In this document: positions 1-6,399 of the stretch, in pieces
How positions within the stretch are numbered: position 1 is the stretch's first letter
Layout: the number at the start of each line of letters is the position of its first letter
Assembly: GCA_021781255.1 (NCBI GenBank)
Contig: JAJXXG010000370.1
Coordinates: 1-8,957, forward strand
Direction: 5' to 3'
DNA from: Acidobacteriota bacterium
GTDB lineage: Bacteria; Acidobacteriota; Terriglobia; Terriglobales; Acidobacteriaceae
DNA length: 8,957 nt
Made by a program: the position numbers and the translations under genes
Notes under the pieces: generated by a model
What the model was told of the DNA's origin: nothing
Databases searched by the model: none
The model's input: only the letters and a program-made list of their open reading frames with translations

Positions 1-30
1 TCGACGCGGCTTTAGCCGCTGAGGAGTATT
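1..30. repeat. tail of an extragenic palindromic (REP-like) element
   Basis: Positions 6-11 (GCGGCT) and 14-19 (AGCCGC) form a perfect inverted repeat around TT, followed by TGAGGAG. On the other strand this reads CCTCAGCGGCTAAAGCCGC, which from memory resembles a short palindromic unit scattered between genes in Terriglobales genomes. It touches the window edge, so its full length is unknown. The argH reading frame stays open through it to position 3, so an N-terminal extension of argH cannot be excluded from the window alone, although the palindrome looks non-coding. Confidence 0.35.
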
Positions 31-71
31 TCTTCGGGGAGTCTCGACTTTTGCCAAAGGCTATTAAAGCA

Positions 72-1517
72 ATGTCTAGCGAACAACAATCCGGGAAGAT
101 GTGGTCCGGCCGCTTTCGCGAGCCGCTGGATGCGGACTTTGAAGAGTGGCAACGCTCCATCACCTTTGACTGGCGGCTCCTCAACGAAGAGATAGCTGCA
201 AGCAAGGCCCATGCGTCGGCTCTGGCCGCGGCTGGAGTTCTCACTGCGCGCGAGCTGGAGGTGCTGCGTTCTGCGCTCGATGCAATCGCCGGCCAGCACT
301 CTTCCGACGAAGGCAGGGCCGAGGTGCGCAACCACCCTGCTGCCGAAGACATCCATCATTTCGTTGAGCTTTCACTCGTCAAGCTCGTCGGACCTTTGGG
401 TCTCAAGCTGCACACAGGCCGCAGCCGCAATGAACAGATTGCGACCGACCTGCGCCTCTATGTGCGCCGGCAGATCGGGCTCGTTATCGAGTCACTCGCC
501 GCATGGGCTGCCGCTCTCGTCAAGCAGGCGAACAGCGCTGGCGAGGCCGTGATGCCCAGTTACACTCACCTGCAGCGCGCCGAGCCTGTGCTCGTGGCCC
601 ATTGGCTCCTGGCCTATGTTGAGATGGCGCTGCGTGACGCAACCCGCCTGCGCGATTGCGCGACGCGGCTCAACTATTGCCCGCTCGGGTCTGGAGCGGT
701 TGCAGGCGCGACGCTTGCGCTGGATCGCACTATCGCGGCGCGCGAGCTTGGATTCACCGCGCCCACAGCCAATTCGATAGACGCCACCAGCGACCGGGAC
801 TTCATCCTCGAATACCTGCAGGCACTCACGTTTGTCGGACTGCATCTGAGCCGCTTCGCCGAAGAAATCACGCTCTTCGCCACGGCAGAGTTCGGATTTG
901 TCGTGCTGCCCGAGGCGTACTCCACCGGATCGAGCGCGATGCCGCAGAAGAAGAATCCAGACCTCACTGAACTGATTCGCGCAAAAGTTGGTCGCATCAA
1001 CGGCGCCGCGCAGGCCGTCACAATACAGCTCAAAGGCCTGCCGCTCGCCTACAATAAGGACATGCAGGAGACACAGGAGCCCGCGTTCCAGGTTGATTTT
1101 GTGCCGCCGATGATTGCCCTGGTGGCACGCTTCACTGCTGCGCTCCAGTTCAACTCTGAGCGCATGAATGCTGCTGCGCAATCCGGCTATCTGAATGCAA
1201 TGGCCGCAGCCACATACCTGGTTCACAAAGGCGTTCCCTTCCGCACTGCGCACGAGAAGATTGGCAACGCTGTTCGTTTCGCCATTGAGAAGAACGCGGA
1301 ACTGGGCGATCTGACGCTTGATGAACTGCGCCAGTTCGGCGACGAGTTTGCCGAGGATTTCTTCCCTGCCGTCACTCTCGCCGCAACGCTTGATTGCCAC
1401 GACGTCATCGGCGGAACCGCGCGGGAACGTGTGAACGCGGCGCTGTCCGCCGCCGCCGAACGCATCGCAGCGCTCACTGCGCTCAATACCGGGGAGGCCG
1501 CACATGCTGGTGCGTAA
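72..1517 (+). CDS. argH: argininosuccinate lyase
   Basis: This cytoplasmic enzyme splits argininosuccinate into arginine and fumarate, the last step of arginine synthesis. The 481-residue product has the usual family length of about 460-480. It shows the early K-MWSGRF motif (residues 9-15), HTGRSRNEQ (114-122), YTHLQRAEP with the conserved histidine (164-172), and the fumarase/lyase signature GSSAMPQKKNPD (286-297), whose flexible loop carries the catalytic serine. I chose ATG 72 because it leaves a short leader before the conserved WSGRF; an AAAGG lies 11 bases upstream. TTG at 51 is an alternative, with GGGGAG at 36-41 in front of it. The gene overlaps argA at its 3' end, so the two are very likely co-transcribed and translationally linked. 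No key residue is missing. Confidence 0.97.
   Translation: MSSEQQSGKMWSGRFREPLDADFEEWQRSITFDWRLLNEEIAASKAHASALAAAGVLTARELEVLRSALDAIAGQHSSDEGRAEVRNHPAAEDIHHFVELSLVKLVGPLGLKLHTGRSRNEQIATDLRLYVRRQIGLVIESLAAWAAALVKQANSAGEAVMPSYTHLQRAEPVLVAHWLLAYVEMALRDATRLRDCATRLNYCPLGSGAVAGATLALDRTIAARELGFTAPTANSIDATSDRDFILEYLQALTFVGLHLSRFAEEITLFATAEFGFVVLPEAYSTGSSAMPQKKNPDLTELIRAKVGRINGAAQAVTIQLKGLPLAYNKDMQETQEPAFQVDFVPPMIALVARFTAALQFNSERMNAAAQSGYLNAMAAATYLVHKGVPFRTAHEKIGNAVRFAIEKNAELGDLTLDELRQFGDEFAEDFFPAVTLAATLDCHDVIGGTARERVNAALSAAAERIAALTALNTGEAAHAGA
1491..1497 (+). promoter_or_regulatory. ribosome binding site for argA inside argH
   Basis: GGGGAGG lies six bases before ATG 1504 and is wholly inside the last codons of argH. 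It fixes the argA start and suggests that ribosomes reading argH can feed initiation of argA. Confidence 0.75.
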
Positions 1518-2025
1518 GGCCCGCCTCCAGGACGCTTCTAACGTCTACGACCTGGTGAACTCGCTGTCCGGCGACGGCACGCTGCTCAAGCGCCCCTTCG
1601 CGGAAATCTGCGAGAACATCCGCGATTTCACCATTGCCGAGTCAGACAGCGGTGTCTTCCTCGGCTGCGGTGCGCTCCACCTCTATGGGCCACACCTTTC
1701 TGAGGTGCGCTCCATCGTTGTGAAGCCTGAAGCCAAGGGCCAGGGCGCAGGCGGCCGCATCCTTGCCGCCCTCATTGAGGAGGCCGAGGAGCACGGCATC
1801 CAGTCCGTATGCCTCTTCACCCGTATTCCCGACTTCTTCTTCAAGTTTGGATTTCGCACGGTGGAAGACAAGGCGGAATTGCCGGACAAGATCTTCAAGG
1901 ATTGCCAGAGCTGTCCGCGCCTGCATCGCTGCGATGAAGTAGCCATGGTGCGTGGTCGCATTCCGCGCATCTCCATCCTCGGCCCGCGCGTTGAAGCACA
2001 GCAGTTGGTCCGTCTTTCTGGCTAG
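1504..2025 (+). CDS. argA: short GNAT-type amino-acid N-acetyltransferase (N-acetylglutamate synthase)
   Basis: The 173-residue protein is a single GNAT domain. It begins with the typical VRKARLQDA strand and has the acetyl-CoA pyrophosphate loop KGQGAGGR (residues 78-85) after RSIVVKP, followed by the C-terminal FFFKFGF motif of the fold. A C-x2-C-x5-C cluster (C134, C137, C143, in KDCQSCPRLHRCDE) is shared, as I recall it, with the short ArgA proteins of several bacterial phyla that lack the amino-acid-kinase domain of E. coli ArgA. The expected role is acetylation of glutamate, the first step of arginine synthesis. Position supports this: the gene overlaps argH by 14 bp in another frame, and other bacteria carry a natural ArgH-ArgA fusion. 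The cysteines could bind metal or respond to redox state; that is inference. A different acetyl acceptor remains possible. Confidence 0.82.
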   Translation: MLVRKARLQDASNVYDLVNSLSGDGTLLKRPFAEICENIRDFTIAESDSGVFLGCGALHLYGPHLSEVRSIVVKPEAKGQGAGGRILAALIEEAEEHGIQSVCLFTRIPDFFFKFGFRTVEDKAELPDKIFKDCQSCPRLHRCDEVAMVRGRIPRISILGPRVEAQQLVRLSG

Positions 2026-4397
2026 TCCGCTCTCTGCAGCATCGCCGCGGCAACGGCCGCCTGGCCGTAGCTGAGTCCGCCATCGCCGGGGCTGACGCTG
2101 CGATGTTGAAACACCTCGAATCCTTCCCGCTCCAGCCCAACACGCAGTAGTCTCACTAATCTGCGATTGTGCATGCAACCGCCGCTCAACGCCACCTGCG
2201 TCAGTCCAGCTGCATCGCGGGCCATTCCCGCAGCCTGCACAAAGCCTGTTGCCACAGCTGCGTGGAAGCGCGCTGCAATGCGACCCTTCGCAACTCCGGC
2301 ATGCATGTCCTCAATCAAAGAATGCCATAGCAGCGCGGCGCTAATGCGCATCGGCTCGCTGCGTGTCCAGTCGCCACAGCAGATGTTCATTGCGTAGCCT
2401 GGCGCATCCGGCTCATCGACTGCCAGCCCTTCCAGTTCAACCGCAGCCTGCGCTTCGTAGTCCACCTCGCGCCGTCCCAACACGACCGCAGCGACTGCAT
2501 CAAATAATCGTCCGCAACTGGAAGTCATCGGCGCGTTCACACCGCGCTCAATCATACGCGCCACCACGCGCATTTCCTCATCACTTGCGCCAAGGGGTTT
2601 CCGCACGACATCATCATGCACAGCAATCCCTGCTGCATGAAGATAACCCAATGCCATCCGCCACGGCTCTCGAATGGCGGTCTCACCACCGGGCATGGGC
2701 ACATATTCGAGATGCGCAAAGCGCTCGAGTGTCCCCAGCCTGCAGATCAGTACTTCCCCGCCCCAGACGCGCCCATCGAGGCCATAGCCTGTTCCGTCAA
2801 GCGCAAGACCAATCACCGGGCCGCTCAGATCATGCTCTGCCATGCAGCCCGCAATATGCGCGTGATGATGCTGAACAGCAACCAGCCGAAGGCCCCGCTC
2901 ATGCGTATACTCCCTTGCCCATGACGTGGAAAGATAGCCGGGATGCATATCATGCACAACAGTCTCTGGCGTAATCTCAAACGTACGCATCAGGTGATCG
3001 AGCGACTCCTTGAAGAACGCGAGGCCCGCCAGATTCTCCAGATCTCCCAGGTGCTGACTCTGATAGGCAAACCGTCCGCGCGCCAGTGCAAACACATTCT
3101 TCAGGTGCCCGCCGACAGCCAGCAGCGGAGGTGAATCCACCGGCAGCGCCACACCGAGCGGCACAAAGCCACGCGCTCTGCGGATCAACTGCGGCGCTCC
3201 ATCCACCACGGACATCACCGAGTCGTCACAACGCTGTAGAATCTCGCGATCATGCATCAGGAAGGCATCTGCGATGCCGCCAAGGCGCTCAAGCGCTTCT
3301 TCATTGTCGATTGCAATCGGCTCCTCGCTAAGATTTGCTGAAGTCATTACCAGCGAGCGAACACGAGCATCGGCAAAGAGCAGATGCTGCAGCGGTGCAT
3401 ACGGCAGAAAGATACCGAGCCACCGCGCCCCAGGCACAACTGCAGGTGCAACGCCGTTGCCGGCACGCGACTGCGCCAGCACAATCGGCCGCGCCGGCGT
3501 GTGCATAAGGGCCACTTCCTCATCCGACAGCGTACATATTTCCCGCGCCGCGTTCATATCTTTCACCATGATTGCCAGCGGCTTTCCAAAGCGGCGTTTG
3601 CGCTCTCTGAGCCGCATCACCGCTGCCTCATTTGTCGCGTCCACGCTCAGGTGGAAGCCGCCAATTCCTTTGATGGCGATGATCTGTCCCCCAAGCAGCC
3701 GCTCCACAGTTTCTGCAACAGCATCTTCGCTGCGAATCGCCGAGCCGTCAGGCGCTACAAGACTCACACGCGGACCACAGTTCCAGCAGGCATTCGGTTG
3801 CGCGTGGAAGCGCCTGTTCGCCGGGTCGTCGTATTCCCGCTGACAGATTGCGCACATGCGAAAGGTGGCCATCGATGTTTGCGGACGGTCGTATGGAATT
3901 CGTCGCGTGATCGTAAAGCGCGGGCCACAATTGGTGCAGTTGATAAACGGATACCGAAAGCGGCGATCCGCGGGGTCGAGCAGCTCGCGCAGGCAATCCG
4001 CGCAGGTTGCTGCATCCGCAGGGATGCCCGTGTTTACATCCCCCGTGACCAGGCTGGAAATAATGCGGAACCCTGTCTCGCCGAAGACCGCCAACTCCCG
4101 TATATCAATTGAGTCGATGCGCGCCAGCGGCGGCGATTCCAGGCGCAGCCGCTGCAAGAAAATCTCAACGCGCGCTGCCGGACCTTCCACCTCAAGGGTT
4201 ACTCCGGCGGGGTCGTTGCCGATGAATCCAGTGAGTGCCTCCTCTGTGGCGAGCCTGTAGACAAACGGCCTGAAGCCCACGCCCTGCACCACGCCACGCA
4301 CCTGCGCGCCGCGCCGCACCACTTCGCGCGGCCCTCGTTCTGGATGGACGTTCCCCGTCACAGCATGCTCCTGATACCGCAGACCAGCATAGCGCAT
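2022..4397 (-). CDS. hypF: [NiFe]-hydrogenase maturation carbamoyltransferase HypF
   Basis: HypF uses carbamoyl phosphate and ATP to make the thiocarbamate on HypE that becomes the CN ligands of the [NiFe] site. The 791-residue product has all the expected parts. An N-terminal acylphosphatase domain carries VVQGVGFRPFVYR (36-48). Two zinc fingers follow, each C-x2-C-x18-C-x2-C (C132/135/154/157 and C182/185/204/207). A YrdC-like nucleotide-binding domain lies around 220-410 (IKGIGGFHLS, KRRFGKPLAI). The C-terminal Kae1-like domain has HHHAH (510-514), DGTGYG (534-539), SGGCMHNRR (738-746) and PGDGGLSYGQ (770-779). The open frame extends to 4589, but GGAGGT seven bases upstream selects ATG 4397. 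The gene stands alone on its strand, divergent from the exported protein gene and convergent with argA. No partner hyp gene is in the window; the hox genes begin about 2 kb away. Confidence 0.97.
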   Translation of the reverse strand: MRYAGLRYQEHAVTGNVHPERGPREVVRRGAQVRGVVQGVGFRPFVYRLATEEALTGFIGNDPAGVTLEVEGPAARVEIFLQRLRLESPPLARIDSIDIRELAVFGETGFRIISSLVTGDVNTGIPADAATCADCLRELLDPADRRFRYPFINCTNCGPRFTITRRIPYDRPQTSMATFRMCAICQREYDDPANRRFHAQPNACWNCGPRVSLVAPDGSAIRSEDAVAETVERLLGGQIIAIKGIGGFHLSVDATNEAAVMRLRERKRRFGKPLAIMVKDMNAAREICTLSDEEVALMHTPARPIVLAQSRAGNGVAPAVVPGARWLGIFLPYAPLQHLLFADARVRSLVMTSANLSEEPIAIDNEEALERLGGIADAFLMHDREILQRCDDSVMSVVDGAPQLIRRARGFVPLGVALPVDSPPLLAVGGHLKNVFALARGRFAYQSQHLGDLENLAGLAFFKESLDHLMRTFEITPETVVHDMHPGYLSTSWAREYTHERGLRLVAVQHHHAHIAGCMAEHDLSGPVIGLALDGTGYGLDGRVWGGEVLICRLGTLERFAHLEYVPMPGGETAIREPWRMALGYLHAAGIAVHDDVVRKPLGASDEEMRVVARMIERGVNAPMTSSCGRLFDAVAAVVLGRREVDYEAQAAVELEGLAVDEPDAPGYAMNICCGDWTRSEPMRISAALLWHSLIEDMHAGVAKGRIAARFHAAVATGFVQAAGMARDAAGLTQVALSGGCMHNRRLVRLLRVGLEREGFEVFQHRSVSPGDGGLSYGQAAVAAAMLQRAD

Positions 4398-4404
4398 GGA
4401 CATG

Positions 4405-4410
4405 ACCTCC
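4405..4410 (-). promoter_or_regulatory. ribosome binding site selecting the hypF start
   Basis: Read on the minus strand, GGAGGT lies seven bases before ATG 4397. Two in-frame ATGs at 4403 and 4412 are too close to it or upstream of it, so 4397 is the best start. The resulting length fits the family. Confidence 0.7.
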
Positions 4411-4490
4411 ATCGGCACAACGGAATCGCTACGCCATCCGACAAGACCATCTCCCGCTGCAGGGCTTAATCTAAAGGCGACCCTTTTGTG

Positions 4491-4495
4491 AGGAG
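4491..4495 (+). promoter_or_regulatory. ribosome binding site selecting GTG 4503
   Basis: AGGAG lies seven bases before GTG 4503. The in-frame GTG at 4488 sits upstream of this site and has no such site of its own, so the later start is preferred. It gives a clean signal peptide. Confidence 0.65.
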
Positions 4496-4502
4496 TTTTA
4501 GA

Positions 4503-5258
4503 GTGATTCGACGATATGGTCTTGTGCTCGGCGCTGTACTTGCTACTCTTCTTGCCAGTCTTGGAACAGACACGCTGCCAGCGCAGCAACTCGATGCCAC
4601 ATCAGTCATTCAGCGCATTGATGCGTCGGTCAAGGCCCGGCTGGACAATATCGCGGGATACACCGACATCGAGAACTATGCCGTCTACAGAAACAACGAC
4701 GAGGTCCATCCCGTGGCCGAGATGAAAGTGAAGACTGACTACGAAAAGACCACGGGGAAAAATTACACCATCCTCTCGCAGAGCGGATCGGCGATCATAC
4801 GCAACCTGGTGCTGGGCGCAATTCTTGACAATGAAAAGAAATTGAATTTGCCCGACAATCGAGAGGGCGCGTGGATTACCTCGTCCAATTACGAGATGAA
4901 GCTCGAAGGCAACGGAATCCAGCACGTGGCTGGAAAAGACTGCCTCGTTCTCGACCTGATTCCAAAACGAAAGACTCCGTATCTCATCGAAGGAACGCTG
5001 TGGGTTGACGCGAAGGACTATTCCATCGTTCAGATTCGCGGAACGTCTTCCAGAAGCGCATCCATCTTCTCCGGGCGCACGCAGATGATGCGCCAGTACG
5101 CCCTCATAAGCGGATTCGCGCAGGCAACTCATGCCCGGGCCGTTTCCAATACGTCTCTGTTTGGCAAGACGATCATAACCATCGACTACCACGACTACCA
5201 GGTCCGGCTTGCTCCAGGCCAAAAGGCCAGCACGTCGCAGCCGGTGTCAAATCAATAG
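4503..5258 (+). CDS. exported protein of unknown function, LolA/LolB-like
   Basis: I do not recognise a named family. The 251-residue product starts MIRRYG, followed by a hydrophobic stretch (about residues 7-20) and a small-residue segment ending LPA-QQ near 27, which reads as a Sec signal peptide with signal peptidase I cleavage. There is no lipobox cysteine. The mature part begins with an amphipathic helix (SVIQRIDASVKARL) and continues with alternating strands, including VAGKDCLVLDLIP, GTLWVDAKDYSIVQIRG and TIITIDYHDYQV. This pattern of strands with a 'lead-helix' resembles outer-membrane lipoprotein-sorting proteins (LolA/LolB fold), which bind lipids in the periplasm; the likeness is by eye only. 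Such proteins are common and uncharacterised in Acidobacteriota. It is divergent from hypF and 108 bp before the nickel permease gene. No link to hydrogen metabolism can be shown. Confidence 0.8.
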   Translation: MIRRYGLVLGAVLATLLASLGTDTLPAQQLDATSVIQRIDASVKARLDNIAGYTDIENYAVYRNNDEVHPVAEMKVKTDYEKTTGKNYTILSQSGSAIIRNLVLGAILDNEKKLNLPDNREGAWITSSNYEMKLEGNGIQHVAGKDCLVLDLIPKRKTPYLIEGTLWVDAKDYSIVQIRGTSSRSASIFSGRTQMMRQYALISGFAQATHARAVSNTSLFGKTIITIDYHDYQVRLAPGQKASTSQPVSNQ

Positions 5259-5353
5259 GTTCTCCCCTGCAGACCGCAGGAGCGGCGGCGCTAGCTTGCC
5301 GGTGGCCCATGGATGCAGTGAGCCGCGACACGCCGGACGGCATCCTTCTGCAC

Positions 5354-5359
5354 TATACT
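5354..5359 (+). promoter_or_regulatory. possible -10 box of a leaderless promoter for the nickel permease
   Basis: TATACT matches the sigma-70 -10 consensus at five of six positions and ends seven bases before GTG 5367. That is where transcription would be expected to start, so the mRNA could begin at or next to the start codon. No Shine-Dalgarno sequence precedes the GTG, which agrees. There is no clear -35 box about 17 bp upstream, so the call is tentative. The rest of 5259-5366 holds only a weak 5-bp hairpin (5266-5280). Confidence 0.35.
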
Positions 5360-5366
5360 GTGCATC

Positions 5367-6134
5367 GTGACCCCGATTTTCGGTGACTGGAAACTCGATG
5401 CCGCGCTGGGTTCCTGCCTTCTGCTGGGCCTGCGCCATGGCTTTGACTACGACCATCTCGCCGCCATCTCTGACATCACAGCCGTGCAACGAAACTTGCG
5501 GAGCGGATTGCGGTTAGGCATGACCTATGCCCTGGGCCACGCTTTCACCGTGGCTGCGCTCGGCGTCGCAGTGCTGCAACTGCACTTGGGCCTCCCTGAG
5601 GGCATCGACCACTGGACTGAGCGGCTTATCGGGCTCACTCTCATCGTGCTCGGTCTCGGAGTTGTGGCTGGAATCCTGCGCAAGGACGCGCATGGACATA
5701 GTCACGGGCGCATTGAAAGCCGCCTGGCCATCGCCGTGAACGGCGCGCTCTGGCTCGCCTGGAAGATGCGCCGCATGTGGAACCCCGATGCGCCAAAGCC
5801 TGAGCGATTCCAGTGGATGTACAACGGCAAGTCGGTCTTTCTTATCGGAGTTCTGCACGGCGTAGGTGCGGAAACGCCAAGCCAGCTTGCGTTGTTTTTC
5901 CTTACCGCCAACCTGGGCGGAACGTCGCGCGGTTTGATGGGTCTAGCTTCATTTGCCGTGGGGCTCGTAGCCATGAATGCGCTGATGACCGCTTCAATGG
6001 GTGGTGCGTTCAAGGCCAGCGGCCATCATCCTCGCTTCTACCACGCCATCGCGTGGACCGGCGCCATCTACAGTTGCGGCATCGGGCTCATATTTCTCTT
6101 CGGCATCTCTGACCGTCTGCCTTCCCTCGGCTAA
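5367..6134 (+). CDS. NiCoT/HoxN-like nickel(cobalt) permease
   Basis: This is an inner-membrane carrier expected to import Ni2+ (perhaps Co2+). The 255-residue product has about seven hydrophobic segments, roughly at 11-22, 48-70, 86-104, 120-132, 156-180, 188-212 and 226-247. The NiCoT metal signature H-x4-D-H is present in the first segment as LRHGFDYDHLAAI (H24, D29, H30). The second motif is LGHAF (56-60), and the later motif appears as LHGVGAETPSQ (163-173). A histidine-rich cytosolic-type loop, DAHGHSHGR (107-115), could hold metal. It is shorter than typical NiCoT proteins of about 300-350 residues. Start GTG 5367 is the only in-frame choice near the upstream -10-like box. Its place between hypF and the hox genes argues for nickel supply to the hydrogenase. 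Nickel versus cobalt preference cannot be read from the sequence. Confidence 0.88.
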   Translation: MTPIFGDWKLDAALGSCLLLGLRHGFDYDHLAAISDITAVQRNLRSGLRLGMTYALGHAFTVAALGVAVLQLHLGLPEGIDHWTERLIGLTLIVLGLGVVAGILRKDAHGHSHGRIESRLAIAVNGALWLAWKMRRMWNPDAPKPERFQWMYNGKSVFLIGVLHGVGAETPSQLALFFLTANLGGTSRGLMGLASFAVGLVAMNALMTASMGGAFKASGHHPRFYHAIAWTGAIYSCGIGLIFLFGISDRLPSLG

Positions 6135-6281
6135 CACCCTTCTCGCAACCCGCTGCGCTGCTGTACGTCGTCTTATAACCGCCGGCGAAATCCCTTTTTG
6201 TTGCGACTGCTTTGGCCGCCCTGCGCACCCCCCCTTGGCAGAAACGTCTCCTCCAATCCTGCAAGCGACTGCATTCGCTCT

Positions 6282-6305
6282 GCGAAGTGGCGCTCATCAC
6301 TTCGC
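6282..6305 (+). repeat. perfect 8-bp inverted repeat with 8-base loop
   Basis: GCGAAGTG (6282-6289) and CACTTCGC (6298-6305) are exact reverse complements around GCGCTCAT. As RNA the stem extends to 6280-6307 through one U-G and one C-G pair. No T-run follows, so it is not a classical intrinsic terminator. It lies about 150 bp past the permease stop and 140 bp before hoxE. It could be a transcript-end structure, a leader element or a protein site. Confidence 0.5.
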
Positions 6306-6329
6306 GGGATGACGCAGAATACGACTCAT

Positions 6330-6345
6330 CGTGACAGTTGTCACG
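6330..6345. promoter_or_regulatory. 16-bp palindromic operator candidate before hoxE
   Basis: CGTGACA-GT-TGTCACG is symmetric apart from the central GT. It contains GTGA-N6-TCAC, the half-site geometry used by CRP/FNR-family regulators (TGTGA-N6-TCACA) and also by the NADH sensor Rex (TTGTGAA-N4-TTCACAA). It sits about 100 bp upstream of the hoxE start. That a regulator binds here is inferred from symmetry and position. Which family binds is open. Confidence 0.5.
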
Positions 6346-6350
6346 GATAA

Positions 6351-6399
6351 CAAAAGACTTTCCGCGTACAACATAGCTAGACACGAGCCGCAAAAGACT
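6351..6399 (+). repeat. 9-bp direct repeat CAAAAGACT, two copies 40 bp apart
   Basis: CAAAAGACT occurs at 6351-6359 and again at 6391-6399, exactly 40 bp centre to centre, close to four helical turns. Both copies lie between the palindrome and the hoxE start. The spacing would place two bound proteins on the same DNA face. Chance cannot be excluded for a 9-mer pair. Confidence 0.4.

Larger units (their letters stand above)
4398..4502. promoter_or_regulatory. divergent intergenic region between hypF and the exported-protein gene
   Basis: These 105 bases separate two genes reading away from each other, so both promoters should lie here. The only AT-rich core is around 4467-4476 (CTTAATCTAA). 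It contains weak -10-like matches on both strands, for example TAGATT for hypF. I see no convincing -35 box and no palindromic operator. The promoter assignment rests mainly on gene orientation. Confidence 0.4.

Noticed and set aside
492..1505. 337-residue open frame on the minus strand opposite argH
   Set aside because: It is a GC-driven shadow of argH. It has no recognisable domain and odd composition, while argH opposite is fully conserved.
3274..4260. several plus-strand open frames of 130-240 residues opposite hypF
   Set aside because: They are low-complexity Arg/Ser-rich shadows of hypF without motifs or ribosome binding sites.
4398..4589. 64-residue N-terminal extension of hypF in the open frame
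   Set aside because: It overlaps the divergent gene and its signal peptide, lies before the conserved acylphosphatase domain, and is bypassed by a good ribosome binding site for ATG 4397.
5266..5280. CCTGC-N5-GCAGG hairpin after the exported-protein gene, as a terminator
   Set aside because: The stem is only 5 bp and no T-run follows.
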